Positions 41,629 through 51,549 of a stretch of 64,000 nt of DNA are shown here, piece after piece. Location: positions 1 through 64,000 of the forward strand of contig CAYIYM010000001.1 in the NCBI GenBank assembly GCA_964367685.1, given 5' to 3'. The position numbers and the translations under genes were made by a program. Within the stretch, counting starts at the first letter, position 1. Each line of letters starts with the position of its first letter. A model generated the notes under the pieces. That model was given only the letters and a program-made list of their open reading frames with translations, did not search any database and was not told where the DNA came from. Source of the stretch: CAUPWF01 sp964367685. GTDB lineage: Bacteria; Bacillota; Clostridia; Lachnospirales; Lachnospiraceae.

Positions 41629-42747
41629 TTATTTTCGTACATAATAGTTTTTGGATATTTCTCTGACAAAACCTTTTAGTTCAAGGGTCACAAGAATCAC
41701 TAGTAAGTCCTCTATCGGACAATTCGTTTGCTGTGATATCCATTCAATATTTTTCGGATGTAAATCGAGACAACTATACACTAAATTTTCAATACTTTCA
41801 AGTGTATTTTTGTTTTTTTGAATATTTTCTTGCAAAATCAGTTTATTTTCACTATTTTCTATGGACAAATCCAGCAATAACTCATTTAGAGAACTAATAA
41901 GTCCAGCCCCTTGCTGTATTAACCAATGACACCCTTTACTTAATTCGCTATCAATCGGTCCTGGCAATGCATACACATCTTTTCCTTGCTCCAAAGCACA
42001 ATCTGCCGTAATGAGAGATCCACTTTTTTTCTTTGCTTCTATTATAATTAGTGCATCTGAAATCCCACTTATGATTCGATTCCTTAAAGGAAAATGATGT
42101 GCAAGTGGTTGCATATCTAACGGAAGTTCTGAGAGAATTCCACCCGCCTTGCACATATCACTATAAAGACCTATATGTTCTCTAGGATAACAAATATTTA
42201 CCCCCGAACCAAGGACCCCATAAGATCTCCCACCCGCTTGAAGTGCTGCTCGTTGTGCAATTCCATCAATTCCTTTTGCTAATCCACTTACGATAGATAC
42301 TTTGTGTTGACTCAAAACTTTGCCGATTTCATGAGCCCAGGCCTCGCCATAAGGACTACATCTCCTAGCTCCTACAATAGCAATTAATTTCTCATTTTCT
42401 GATGGCAGCATTCCTTTGTAAAATAATGCAAATGGCGGATTCCCGGCTTCTTTCAATTTTTGTGGATAGTTTTTTTCATTTATTGTCACAAAATTAGCAT
42501 TCTGTGCTTTCATATTTGCAAAGCGTTCTTCTAAATCCCAATTTTTTTTGCTATCCTTAAGTGCCTGCATCTCTCTCTCTGTAATTTTAAAGAGTGCTTT
42601 ATTTCTTAATTCCTCCACATCATACAATTCAAATAAGGAATTGCAATGTCCAAAAATCTCTAGTTTTCGTTTATGACTGACTCCTACTATACTTGCAAAC
42701 CAGTATAGTATCATTTCTTCATTCGTGTTTCTTCTATTATAATTCAT
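41629..42747 (-). CDS. dprA: DNA-processing protein DprA/Smf
   Basis: 372 residues: N-terminal SAM-like helical region, Rossmann-like core with VGARRCSPYGEAWA, VSGLAKGIDGIAQRAAL and GVNICYPREH, and a C-terminal winged-helix (DML1-like) domain. DprA loads RecA on incoming single-stranded DNA during transformation. Together with YifB/ComM upstream it is part of a competence-associated pair, but no uptake pilus genes are in this window. One base separates it from the yifB stop. Confidence 0.94.
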   Translation of the reverse strand: MNYNRRNTNEEMILYWFASIVGVSHKRKLEIFGHCNSLFELYDVEELRNKALFKITEREMQALKDSKKNWDLEERFANMKAQNANFVTINEKNYPQKLKEAGNPPFALFYKGMLPSENEKLIAIVGARRCSPYGEAWAHEIGKVLSQHKVSIVSGLAKGIDGIAQRAALQAGGRSYGVLGSGVNICYPREHIGLYSDMCKAGGILSELPLDMQPLAHHFPLRNRIISGISDALIIIEAKKKSGSLITADCALEQGKDVYALPGPIDSELSKGCHWLIQQGAGLISSLNELLLDLSIENSENKLILQENIQKNKNTLESIENLVYSCLDLHPKNIEWISQQTNCPIEDLLVILVTLELKGFVREISKNYYVRK

Positions 42748-42748
42748 T

Positions 42749-44278
42749 TCATCTTCCCCAATATTTTTTATCGATCATCCTATATCCCAATGCTTCTGTT
42801 ACATGCCGTATGCTTACAGCTTCATCACCTTCTATATCCGCAATTGTGCGGGCTACTTTCAACACTTTATAATAGGTTCTTGCAGTTAAATCCATTTTAT
42901 TGTAAGCTTCTTCCAATAACACTTGTGCATCTGTATTTAATTTACAATACTCCTCTATATTCTGACTTGGAATTTCGGCATTCCCTCGAATTGTTGTTTC
43001 TTTGTATCGTTCCTCTTGGATTCTCCTTGCATATAAGATAGACTCTTTCATTTCTTTAGATGATGTTCCTTTTACTTTCGAAATCAGAGACTCATAGGAA
43101 ACCTTGGAAACTTCAATACATAGATCTATCCGATCCAATAGTGGTTGTGAGATTTTATGTAAGTACTGTTTAATTTCATAATCCTTACAGCTACATCTAT
43201 TGGTATCCGGATAATTTCCACAGGGACAAGGATTCATCGCCGCTATCAGCATGAAATTAGCTGGGAATTCACAACTACCTTTACTTCTCGTTATGCGAAT
43301 CTTTCTCTCTTCAAGCGGTTGACGGAGTACTTCTAACACAGATTTGTTAAATTCAGGAAGTTCGTCTAAGAACAGCACCCCCTCATGTGCCATACTAATT
43401 TCACCTGGTTGAATTATCATTCCACCGCCTATTAATGCCGCTTTTGTAATTGTATGATGAACACTTCGAAAAGGTCTTTGCTGAATATATGGTTGCTCAT
43501 CTTCTAGTAATCCAAGGACACTATGTATTTGAGATATTTCCAACTTCTCCTTTACATTCAAATCAGGAAGTATACTGGGAATCCGCTTAGACATCATACT
43601 CTTTCCTGATCCTGGTGGTCCAATCATTAACAGATTATGGTGTCCCGATACCGCAATTTTTATTGCTCTTTTTACATATTCTTGTCCAACTATGTCTTCG
43701 AAATCTTCGTTTTTTATTTCTTGATTTATAATTTCCGCATTCAAATTATGCGATTCTTCTATAAGTATCTCTTTCGAAAAATGACCTATAATTTCCTCTA
43801 AATTTCTAACTCCGTAAATTGCAATCCCCTCAATAATTATAGCTTCTTTCGCATTTTTTATTGGAATAAATATTTCTCGAATTCCTTGCTTCTTAGCTTC
43901 TAGTATAATTGGAATAATCCCTTTTACCCTATGAACATTACCATCTAATCCTAGTTCTCCGATAAATAGTACCTCTTTCGCTTTCGGAATAGGAATTCGT
44001 TCATATGAAGCTAATAATGAAACGGCAATAGCCAAATCTAATCCTGCACCGGATTTACGCACTTGCACTGGCGTGATATTGCAAATTATTTTCTTGGGTT
44101 GTAACTGATACCCTAAATTTTTAATAGCAGTTCGAACTCTCTCACCTCCTTCTTTCACTTCTGTAGCTACTGACCCAGCAATTTGCATCATAGGAAGTCC
44201 ACTACTTACATCCATCTCTACTGATACAATTGTTACATCTAGGCCTTGAATAACTGCTGCTAATACAGAACTAAACAT
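42749..44278 (-). CDS. YifB/ComM-family Mg-chelatase-like AAA+ ATPase
   Basis: 509 residues from the ATG at 44278, which has AAAGGAGA six bases upstream; the longer frame adds 17 codons without a ribosome site. N-terminal Lon-protease-like fold (SSVLAAVIQGLDVTIVSVEM), P-loop GPPGSGKSMMS, Walker B 'HEGVLFLDELPEFNKSVLEV' and the C-terminal Mg-chelatase domain with the zinc-like cluster CPCGNYPDTNRCSC. In Vibrio, ComM is a branch-migration helicase for natural transformation, consistent with dprA next door. Confidence 0.92.
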   Translation of the reverse strand: MFSSVLAAVIQGLDVTIVSVEMDVSSGLPMMQIAGSVATEVKEGGERVRTAIKNLGYQLQPKKIICNITPVQVRKSGAGLDLAIAVSLLASYERIPIPKAKEVLFIGELGLDGNVHRVKGIIPIILEAKKQGIREIFIPIKNAKEAIIIEGIAIYGVRNLEEIIGHFSKEILIEESHNLNAEIINQEIKNEDFEDIVGQEYVKRAIKIAVSGHHNLLMIGPPGSGKSMMSKRIPSILPDLNVKEKLEISQIHSVLGLLEDEQPYIQQRPFRSVHHTITKAALIGGGMIIQPGEISMAHEGVLFLDELPEFNKSVLEVLRQPLEERKIRITRSKGSCEFPANFMLIAAMNPCPCGNYPDTNRCSCKDYEIKQYLHKISQPLLDRIDLCIEVSKVSYESLISKVKGTSSKEMKESILYARRIQEERYKETTIRGNAEIPSQNIEEYCKLNTDAQVLLEEAYNKMDLTARTYYKVLKVARTIADIEGDEAVSIRHVTEALGYRMIDKKYWGR

Positions 44279-44406
44279 ATGTATTCTCCTTTCTATATTT
44301 TGTTTTATTATGCTGTGAGTTACAAGCATATCAGCTTGTATGGCGAGATGCCATGAATGGTATATTTCTTGAAAATAGCGATTAGAATTGTTCTTAGATT
44401 GAAGAA

Positions 44407-44441
44407 GAAAAGTCTAAATCCATTTAAGATTCAGACTTTTC
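44407..44441. terminator. Terminator-like hairpin downstream of the 89-residue orphan gene
   Basis: Arms GAAAAGTCTAAATC (44407-44420) and GATTCAGACTTTTC (44428-44441) pair with one mismatch around a seven-base loop. On the minus strand it is followed by TTCTTC, so it likely ends the gene at 44477-44746. Confidence 0.65.
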
Positions 44442-44476
44442 ATTCTATATTATATAGTTAATATTTTGTAAAAATG

Positions 44477-44746
44477 TTATGCAAAACTTCTTTCGTCTCC
44501 ATACATTTCCTTATCTTTTTGTGGCCAATTTCCTGTTTCAGCAAATACCATTACTTCGTATCCATCTTCTTCAGAACGTTGTGCTCTTTCTGCCAATTGC
44601 TCATTGATTTCATAATAGGTTATTTGTGAAAATGGACCTTGTGGCCATGAAATCAAATATTTATACCCGTCCTTAAGGATTAGAAATCCATTACCTACAT
44701 ATATTGTTCTCATGTTGTCTACATTTCCCGTATACTTTCTTGTCAT
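44477..44746 (-). CDS. Uncharacterised 89-residue protein
   Basis: 89 residues, soluble, rich in aromatic residues (GNGFLILKDGYKYLISWPQG, then PFSQITYYEINEQLA), with an acidic C-terminus. I do not recognise the family. GGAGAGG precedes the ATG by six bases and a terminator follows, so it is very likely a real monocistronic gene. It is divergent from the V-type ATPase operon across a 332-base promoter region. No motif allows a function. Confidence 0.6.
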   Translation of the reverse strand: MTRKYTGNVDNMRTIYVGNGFLILKDGYKYLISWPQGPFSQITYYEINEQLAERAQRSEEDGYEVMVFAETGNWPQKDKEMYGDERSFA

Positions 44747-45078
44747 AACTTCCTCTCCTTCTTCATTCTTTTAATATTCAATCTTGTATCTCTTCATATC
44801 TTCTTATGAATGAATTATACACTATTTCAGAATAAATTACAGTTATTTATCTTTTATTTTATTAAATTATTATTCTCTTTTTATTATATAGTTGATTGCG
44901 ACAAAAAACACGTTGTTTTATTTGTTTTTACACGCATTTCTCTAATATTCATACAACAAAACTCTTATTATTAGTTTAAATTTTGTACTTTCTGACTTTA
45001 TTTGAATTAACACTAGATTTTTTTTAAAAAAAGAGTATTATAATATATTATATATTTTTTTAAGAAAAGGAGTTTATT
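44747..45078. promoter_or_regulatory. Divergent promoter region upstream of the V-type ATPase operon
   Basis: 332 A/T-rich bases without a gene. On the plus strand a perfect TATAAT lies at 45039-45044, 35 bases before the atpH start, preceded by a T8A7 tract (45018-45032) that could act as a bent UP-like element; no good -35 box is at normal spacing, which hints at an activator or alternative factor. No further inverted repeat or riboswitch-like structure is obvious. Confidence 0.4.
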
Positions 45079-45390
45079 ATGGATAACATTGTTGAGAAGC
45101 TAACCGAAATCGAAGATGCAGCAACAGCAATCGTGGCTCATACTGAAATCGAAAAAAAGGAATATGAAGAAGAAATAAATCGAAAGAAGGATTTATTTGA
45201 TGCGGAACTTGCACGTGATACAGAATTTCAAATTGAGGAAATCAAAAAAGAATTCAACCAAACAGTCGAAGCTGCACTAGAATCATTAGGTGAAAAAAGC
45301 GAACTCGCTATTCAAGGATTCGAGAACCATTATCTGCATTTCCACAAACAATTAGCTCGGGATATTTTCAAGAAAATCATTGAGGTATAG
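45079..45390 (+). CDS. A/V-type ATPase peripheral-stalk subunit H (G-like)
   Basis: 103 residues, almost entirely charged helix: alternating E/K with heptad hydrophobics from residue 15 to about 85 ('KKEYEEEINRKKDLFDAELA'). That is the long coiled coil expected of the H/G stalk subunit that pairs with subunit E. It is first in the nine-gene operon and two bases precede the subunit C start. Sequence conservation in this subunit is low, so the assignment rests on coiled coil plus position. Confidence 0.8.
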   Translation: MDNIVEKLTEIEDAATAIVAHTEIEKKEYEEEINRKKDLFDAELARDTEFQIEEIKKEFNQTVEAALESLGEKSELAIQGFENHYLHFHKQLARDIFKKIIEV

Positions 45391-45392
45391 AC

Positions 45393-46436
45393 ATGGGTTC
45401 ACAACTTATCTATAGTGGTATTATTACAAAAATCAGAGCCATGAATAAGTATTTACTAAATGATTCTGATTTTAACGAATTTTCAAATTCTACTTCCGTT
45501 TCTGAAATTGGAAATAAATTAAAAAATCACAAAGCATATGCAGATATTTTATCTCCACTTGAAGACCATGAATTACATCGTGGAGACCTGGAGAAATTGC
45601 TAATACAATCTCTTTACAAGGATTATGACAAGCTTTTTCATTTTGGAAATTTACATATACGTAAATTTCTAAGATCTTACTTAATTCGACATGAAATTGA
45701 TGTGATTACTTATTGCTTTCGTATCGTTTTTAATCATTATGCTGAGCCCTTTGATTTGAAGTACAAACGTGATTTCTTTAATTTGCATTCCAATATATCT
45801 ATCGACAAATTACTTCTTTCTACCAATGAATTAGAATTAATCGAAGCATTAGCGGAAACACCTTACTACTCCATTCTAAAAAATATCTATAATTCTGGAC
45901 ACGCCACTCTCTTTGACTATAATCTTGCATTAGATTTATATAATTATTCAACATTATGGAAAGAGCGTAAAAAATATACTAACCTAAATGAAATGACAAT
46001 TGTAAAGCGTGATATTGGTAGTAAAATCGATTTGCTTAATTTACAATGGATTTATCGTGCAAAGAAATACTATAATATGGCGATAGGAGAAATTTATTCA
46101 ATGCTTATTCCTATCTCCTATCGCTTAACTACATCTATACTGAAACAACTAGTAGAATCTTCAGATATAGGTGAATTTACAGTTGTATTTAATCAGTCCT
46201 ACTACGGAGCTCAACTTCCTAATGAACATGATTTAGATTTGCATGAAATTTATAATCAATATTTACTCCATCTCTATACCATTGATTGTCGCTCTGCACC
46301 CTATTCCATTGCCCCAATCAATATGTATCTATACAAGAAAGAAATGGAAATCAAAAAATTAACTACCGTTTTAGAATGTGTTCGTTATGGCATTGATGCA
46401 AGCGAAACTATCAAATATATTGGAGGTATTGCATAG
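45393..46436 (+). CDS. A/V-type ATPase subunit C (central stalk cap, d-like)
   Basis: 347 residues, soluble, helical, with the three-fold pseudo-repeat of subunit C/d: 'YSGIITKIRAMNKYLLNDSD' at the N-terminus and 'AIAPINMYLYKK'-like closing helices ('YSIAPINMYLYKKEMEIKKL'). It docks the central rotor (D, F) on the K ring. The stop TAG overlaps the GTG start of the next gene. Confidence 0.87.
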   Translation: MGSQLIYSGIITKIRAMNKYLLNDSDFNEFSNSTSVSEIGNKLKNHKAYADILSPLEDHELHRGDLEKLLIQSLYKDYDKLFHFGNLHIRKFLRSYLIRHEIDVITYCFRIVFNHYAEPFDLKYKRDFFNLHSNISIDKLLLSTNELELIEALAETPYYSILKNIYNSGHATLFDYNLALDLYNYSTLWKERKKYTNLNEMTIVKRDIGSKIDLLNLQWIYRAKKYYNMAIGEIYSMLIPISYRLTTSILKQLVESSDIGEFTVVFNQSYYGAQLPNEHDLDLHEIYNQYLLHLYTIDCRSAPYSIAPINMYLYKKEMEIKKLTTVLECVRYGIDASETIKYIGGIA

Positions 46437-48367
46437 TGATAGTAAAAATGAAATTTCTAAGCATTACTGGACCAAGAAATGATTTTGATCGTGTAACAAA
46501 TACTTATCTTTCCAAATATGAAATCCAATTGGAAAATGCATTATCAGAATTAAAATCTGTCAGTAATCTAACACCTTTTACCGAACGAAATCCATATAAA
46601 GATGTTCTAGCTAAAGCGAATGAATTTGCTTCTTATTTGACAACTACTCCTGAAGAGTATAGTCCATCTTCCCAAACCGAAGAAGAACTCCTTTCCTTTA
46701 TTAGAACTATACATCACGATGTGAGTGAATTTCACAGAAAAGAGAAGGCTTTACAAGCAAAACGCGAAGCGATTCGCGATAAGCTAAATATAATTTTACC
46801 GTTCCGATCTTTACAATTTGATTTACATTCTGTTTTACAATATAAGTATATTAAATTTCGATTTGGACGTATTTCCAAGGACTATTATCAAAAACTAGAA
46901 CAATATATCTACAATGAATTCAATGTTATTTTTCTAGAAGGGGGAAGAGATTCTGATTACATTTATGGTGTCTATTTTGCTTCTAGGGCTGATGCACATC
47001 ATTTAGATGCCATCTTCAAGAGTTTACATTTTGAACGCTTATTTTTACCGGATGAATACACCGGACAGCCTTGTGAAGCCTGTGCCGATTTAGAGTCTGA
47101 ATTCGAGCAATTGTCAACTGAAATCAATGCTATTGAGCCTTCCATTATTGCTTTCTTAGAACAATACAAAGAAAAGATACTCGGTGTTAGAAGTCAATTA
47201 GAACTGCTTTCCGCAAATTTCGATGTCCGACAACTTGCCGCTTGTGTTGAGGATAAGCATGAACAACATTATATTCTATGTGGTTGGATGGCCAATGAAG
47301 ACATCTCTCATTTTTTAGAAGATATTAGCCAAGACGAAAAAATATTTGTGGTTGTAGAGGATGATAAAAACAAGTACTTTAGTGAACCACCTACCAAAAT
47401 TGAAAATCCAAAATTATTCAAACCCTTTGAAACATTCACAAAAATGTATGGTATACCTGCACATAATGAAATAGATCCAACTATTTTTGTTGCAATTACT
47501 TACACCTTTATTTTTGGAGTCATGTTTGGTGATGTCGGGCAAGGCGCTTTACTCACACTCACGGGTGGACTTATTTATAAATTCAAAAAGATTAACTTAG
47601 CTGCTATTATTGCACTAGCCGGTGTGTTCTCAGTATTTTTTGGCTTTATGTTTGGCAGTATTTTTGGCTTCGAAACTATCATTGAACCAATTTGGATTAG
47701 TCCCGTCCATGCTTTGATGGATATTCCCTTCCTAGGGAAGTTGAATACTATTTTTATTGTTAGTATAGCGTTTGGAATGATGATCATTCTATTTACTATG
47801 ATATTACATATTTATAATGCAATAAAATCTCATCAAACCTTAGAGGCTATTTTAAATCCCAACGGCTTGATTGGCCTAGTATTTTATGGTTCTATCATTG
47901 TCACACTCATTTTATATATGACGGGCAAACCACTACCAGCCACCATTGTATTACTTATTATGTTTTTGTTACCATTAATCCTTCTGTTTTTTAAAGAACC
48001 AATCATTGCACATATCGAGAAGAGATCTTTTAAAACAGCAAGTGCTACCATGTTTATCGTAGAGGGGCTTTTCGAATTATTTGAAATTCTACTAAGTTAT
48101 TTTTCCAATACACTATCCTTTGTGCGAATTGGAGCCTTCGCTATTAGCCACGCATCTATGATGCAAGTTGTTCTTATGCTCTCTGGTGCTGAAACTGGTA
48201 ACATAAATTGGTTTGGAATCATTATTGGAAATATATTCGTTATTGGTCTTGAAGGCCTTATCGTGGGAATTCAAGTGCTTCGCCTAGAATATTATGAAAT
48301 ATTTAGCCGTTTCTATAAAGGAAACGGTCGAGAATTTAAACCATATATTAAAAAGCGTTCAAAATAA
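46436..48367 (+). CDS. A/V-type ATPase membrane subunit I (a subunit)
   Basis: 643 residues: a cytoplasmic N-terminal half with coiled coils (about residues 1-330) and seven or eight membrane helices afterwards ('FVAITYTFIFGVMFGDVGQG' begins the membrane domain). Near the C-terminus 'LSFVRIGAFAISHASMM' holds the essential arginine facing the K ring. GTG at 46436 is preferred because GGAGG is nine bases upstream, whereas the ATG at 46448 is 21 bases away. It overlaps the subunit C stop by one base. Confidence 0.93.
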   Translation: MIVKMKFLSITGPRNDFDRVTNTYLSKYEIQLENALSELKSVSNLTPFTERNPYKDVLAKANEFASYLTTTPEEYSPSSQTEEELLSFIRTIHHDVSEFHRKEKALQAKREAIRDKLNIILPFRSLQFDLHSVLQYKYIKFRFGRISKDYYQKLEQYIYNEFNVIFLEGGRDSDYIYGVYFASRADAHHLDAIFKSLHFERLFLPDEYTGQPCEACADLESEFEQLSTEINAIEPSIIAFLEQYKEKILGVRSQLELLSANFDVRQLAACVEDKHEQHYILCGWMANEDISHFLEDISQDEKIFVVVEDDKNKYFSEPPTKIENPKLFKPFETFTKMYGIPAHNEIDPTIFVAITYTFIFGVMFGDVGQGALLTLTGGLIYKFKKINLAAIIALAGVFSVFFGFMFGSIFGFETIIEPIWISPVHALMDIPFLGKLNTIFIVSIAFGMMIILFTMILHIYNAIKSHQTLEAILNPNGLIGLVFYGSIIVTLILYMTGKPLPATIVLLIMFLLPLILLFFKEPIIAHIEKRSFKTASATMFIVEGLFELFEILLSYFSNTLSFVRIGAFAISHASMMQVVLMLSGAETGNINWFGIIIGNIFVIGLEGLIVGIQVLRLEYYEIFSRFYKGNGREFKPYIKKRSK

Positions 48368-48388
48368 AACATAAAAAGGAGAAATGTC

Positions 48389-48850
48389 ATGAGTTTAGAA
48401 ATCAGAATTATTATTGTAATAGCATTAATTTTAAGTATTATCCTTCCATTTGGTTATTATTTTATTGGTGAGAGAAATCGTGGGCGTTATAAGTCAAGTT
48501 TAGGCGTAAACCTCTTTTTTTTCTTTGGAACAATGGTGGTTGCCAGTATCATGATTTTCGCCGGAGACACAGTATTTGCATCTACTGAAGACGCTGTAGT
48601 TGGCGCCGAAGCAGCTATCGAGTCTTCTGTTGCACTTAGCACTGGATTAGGCTATATTGCTGCTGCATTGGTTACAGGTTTATCATGTATCGGCGGCGGA
48701 ATTGCAGTTGCAAGTGCTGCTAGTTCTGCACTTGGTGCAATTAGTGAAGACGAAACTATTTTAGGTAAATCCTTAATCTTCATAGGTCTAGCAGAAGGTG
48801 TTTGCTTATACGGTCTCATCATATCTTTCATGATTTTAGGAAGACTATAA
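48389..48850 (+). CDS. A/V-type ATPase rotor-ring subunit K
   Basis: 153 residues with four hydrophobic segments: about 5-26, 42-64, 85-117 and 127-151. Only the last two form a typical c-type hairpin (GLSCIGGGIAVASAASSALG; SLIFIGLAEGVCLYGLIISF). The ion-binding carboxylate is Glu136 in helix 4. The first pair lacks glycine-rich c-ring features, so there is one carboxylate per four helices. Glu followed by Gly, and no obvious Gln partner, point to H+ rather than Na+, but this is tentative. Confidence 0.85.
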   Translation: MSLEIRIIIVIALILSIILPFGYYFIGERNRGRYKSSLGVNLFFFFGTMVVASIMIFAGDTVFASTEDAVVGAEAAIESSVALSTGLGYIAAALVTGLSCIGGGIAVASAASSALGAISEDETILGKSLIFIGLAEGVCLYGLIISFMILGRL

Positions 48851-48853
48851 GTT

Positions 48854-49162
48854 ATGAAGATGTATTTAATCAGCGATAATGTAGACACCTATACAGGTAT
48901 GCGTTTAGCAGGTGTAGATGGTTGTGTAGTTCATCAACGTGAAGAACTACGGTCAGCCTTACAAAATGCACTAGCTGACTCAAGCATTGGAATTATATTA
49001 TTAACCGAAAAATTCGGAATTGAATTCCCTGAAATCATCGATGATGTGAAATTAAATCGAAAAATTCCATTGATTGTAGAGATACCTGATAGGCATGGAA
49101 CTGGACGTAAACCTGACTTTATCACTTCGTATGTTAACGAAGCAATTGGATTAAAGTTATAG
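48854..49162 (+). CDS. A/V-type ATPase subunit F (central stalk)
   Basis: 102 residues with the Rossmann-like F fold: 'MYLISDNVDTYTGMRLAGVD' opening strand-helix, 'GIILLTEKFGIEF' and 'PLIVEIPDRHGTGRKPDFIT' near the end. It joins subunit D in the rotor. It lies three bases after the K stop, so probably translated by coupling, since no strong ribosome site is visible. Confidence 0.9.
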   Translation: MKMYLISDNVDTYTGMRLAGVDGCVVHQREELRSALQNALADSSIGIILLTEKFGIEFPEIIDDVKLNRKIPLIVEIPDRHGTGRKPDFITSYVNEAIGLKL

Positions 49163-49190
49163 CAAATATTAGAAAAGCGGGTGGACTAAA

Positions 49191-49778
49191 TTGACTTTAG
49201 AAGAAAAAATAGAACATTTAAGAATTGCGGCAATGGAAGATGCAAGAAAAGAAGGTAATCTCATTATTTCCAGGTATAAATCTTCCATCGATCAAATTTT
49301 TGAAGACCACAAACGGATTGCACTCCGTCAATCTGATTTATCTATAAAGACAGCGAATGATCATGCAAAACACCAGTTAAATCGTGCACTAGCCACTGCC
49401 CAGACAGAATTTAAGAGAAAGCAAGGGCAGACTCAAACAAAGTTAAAAGCACGTTTGTTCGCAAATATAAACGACTTATTAGAAGCATATATGAAGACCG
49501 AGGCTTATGTGGATTTACTTGTTTCCTATGTGAAACAAGCACTTGATTTTGCACAATCTTCTCCTGTTACAATTTATTTGAACGAATCAGACTCTAACTT
49601 AAAAGAAGAATTAGAATTAAAAACAGGGGTCACATTAACTCTAAGTTCTAGAAATTTCGTGGGCGGTATACGTACAGTTGTACGAGATAGAAATATTTTA
49701 ATTGATCGCTCTTTCGCTTCTGCTATTGCAGAAGAATATGAGAAATTCCTCTTCTCAGGAGGTGATGACAATGAATAA
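49191..49778 (+). CDS. A/V-type ATPase peripheral-stalk subunit E
   Basis: 195 residues: N-terminal coiled coil (about residues 1-95) and a C-terminal alpha/beta head ('ELELKTGVTLTLSSRNFVGG' region with 'GGIRTVVRDRNILIDRSFAS'), the usual E-subunit pattern. It pairs with the H coil as stator. It starts with TTG at 49191 after GGGTGG; no in-frame ATG lies near. The stop overlaps the subunit A start by eight bases. Confidence 0.87.
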   Translation: MTLEEKIEHLRIAAMEDARKEGNLIISRYKSSIDQIFEDHKRIALRQSDLSIKTANDHAKHQLNRALATAQTEFKRKQGQTQTKLKARLFANINDLLEAYMKTEAYVDLLVSYVKQALDFAQSSPVTIYLNESDSNLKEELELKTGVTLTLSSRNFVGGIRTVVRDRNILIDRSFASAIAEEYEKFLFSGGDDNE

Positions 49779-51537
49779 CTTTGGAACAATTTATGGAATT
49801 AACGGTCCTGTTATTTATCTAGCTGGAAATACAGGATTTGCAATGGGTGAGATGGTCTATGTGGGTGAAGAAAAACTGATTGGTGAAGTAATTTCTCTCG
49901 ACAAAGACAAAACTACAATCCAAGTCTATGAGGAAACATCTGGCTTGAAACCTGGAGAAATTGTTGTTGCTTCTGGAACTGCAATTTCTGTTACATTAGC
50001 ACCTGGAATATTGAATAATATTTTTGACGGGATTGAACGCCCCTTAGAAAAAATCGCAGAACAATCAGGATATTACATTTCTCGTGGAATTAGTGTTGAT
50101 ACTTTAGATAGTCATAAAAAATGGGATACTACCATTGTTGTTCAGGTCGGCGATATTCTTCACGGCGGTGATATTATTGCAACGGTACCTGAAACAACTG
50201 CCATTATCCACAAAGTAATGATACCACCTTCTCTTTCTGGAAGGGTACTTACTGTCGTGCCTAACGGAAACTATACCATTAACGATACAATACTTACACT
50301 TGAATTGGAAGATGGAACTATTTCAAATATTACCATGACTCAGAAATGGCCAATTCGCATTCCTAGGCCAACCCATCATCGTTTCGCCACTTCGAAACCT
50401 TTAATTACTGGTCAACGTATCATCGACACCATGTTCCCAATTGCAAAGGGGGGGACTGCATGTGTTCCTGGTGGATTTGGAACCGGAAAAACAATGACAC
50501 AACATCAAATAGCCAAATGGTCTGATGCAGACATTATCATATATATTGGATGTGGTGAGCGTGGAAATGAGATGACTCAAGTATTAGAAGAATTTACAGA
50601 ACTTATTGACCCTAAATCTGGTAACCCATTGATGGATCGTACAACCCTAATAGCAAATACATCCAATATGCCAGTCGCTGCGCGCGAGGCAAGTATTTAT
50701 ACGGGGTTAACATTAGCTGAATATTATCGAGATATGGGGTATGACGTTGCAATTATGGCTGATTCTACTTCACGGTGGGCAGAAGCACTGCGTGAATTAT
50801 CAGGTCGATTAGAGGAAATGCCTGCTGAAGAAGGATTTCCAGCTTATCTAGCCTCACGCTTATCAGCATTTTATGAACGTGCTGGAATGATGCATAATCT
50901 CAATTCTACAGATGGATCTGTTACAATTATTGGTGCCGTTTCACCTCAAGGTGGGGATTTTTCCGAACCTGTCACACAGAATACAAAGCGCTTTGTTCGT
51001 TGTTTCTGGGGATTAGATAAGAGTTTAGCCTATGCACGACATTTTCCCGCTATTCACTGGCTCACAAGTTATAGTGAATACTTTATTGATTTAGCACCTT
51101 GGTATAACGATTATGTCTCAATGAATTTTGTTGATCGAAGAAATCAACTTATGACTTTATTAAATCAGGAAAGTAGTCTTATAGAAATCGTCAAACTTAT
51201 TGGAAGCGATGTGCTTCCAGACGATCAGAAATTGACCTTAGAAATTGCACGTGTTATCCGACTTGGTTTTCTACAACAGAATGCATTCCACAAAGAAGAT
51301 ACACATGTGTCTTTGGAAAAACAAGATTTAATGATGGAAACAATTTTATATTTATATACAAAAGCAAAAGAATTGATCACCATGAATATGCCAATTTCTA
51401 TTCTTAAGGAAGAAAATATTTTCGAAAAAATCATTGCAATGAAATACGATATTCCGAATGATAGACTTGAACTATTCGATACTTATATGAGAGATATTGA
51501 TGATTTCTATCATCGTGTTATGATTAAAAACGCTTAG
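49771..51537 (+). CDS. A/V-type ATPase catalytic subunit A
   Basis: 588 residues from the ATG at 49771, eight bases after AGGAGG; the frame is open for 23 more codons inside subunit E, but that is not used. P-loop GGFGTGKTMTQ and the A-specific 'non-homologous' insertion (about residues 115-200) identify it as catalytic A rather than B. Catalytic Glu is in GERGNEM. It hydrolyses or makes ATP in the A3B3 head. It is followed by subunit B after 12 bases. Confidence 0.97.
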   Translation: MNNFGTIYGINGPVIYLAGNTGFAMGEMVYVGEEKLIGEVISLDKDKTTIQVYEETSGLKPGEIVVASGTAISVTLAPGILNNIFDGIERPLEKIAEQSGYYISRGISVDTLDSHKKWDTTIVVQVGDILHGGDIIATVPETTAIIHKVMIPPSLSGRVLTVVPNGNYTINDTILTLELEDGTISNITMTQKWPIRIPRPTHHRFATSKPLITGQRIIDTMFPIAKGGTACVPGGFGTGKTMTQHQIAKWSDADIIIYIGCGERGNEMTQVLEEFTELIDPKSGNPLMDRTTLIANTSNMPVAAREASIYTGLTLAEYYRDMGYDVAIMADSTSRWAEALRELSGRLEEMPAEEGFPAYLASRLSAFYERAGMMHNLNSTDGSVTIIGAVSPQGGDFSEPVTQNTKRFVRCFWGLDKSLAYARHFPAIHWLTSYSEYFIDLAPWYNDYVSMNFVDRRNQLMTLLNQESSLIEIVKLIGSDVLPDDQKLTLEIARVIRLGFLQQNAFHKEDTHVSLEKQDLMMETILYLYTKAKELITMNMPISILKEENIFEKIIAMKYDIPNDRLELFDTYMRDIDDFYHRVMIKNA

Positions 51538-51549
51538 GAGGAACATGTA

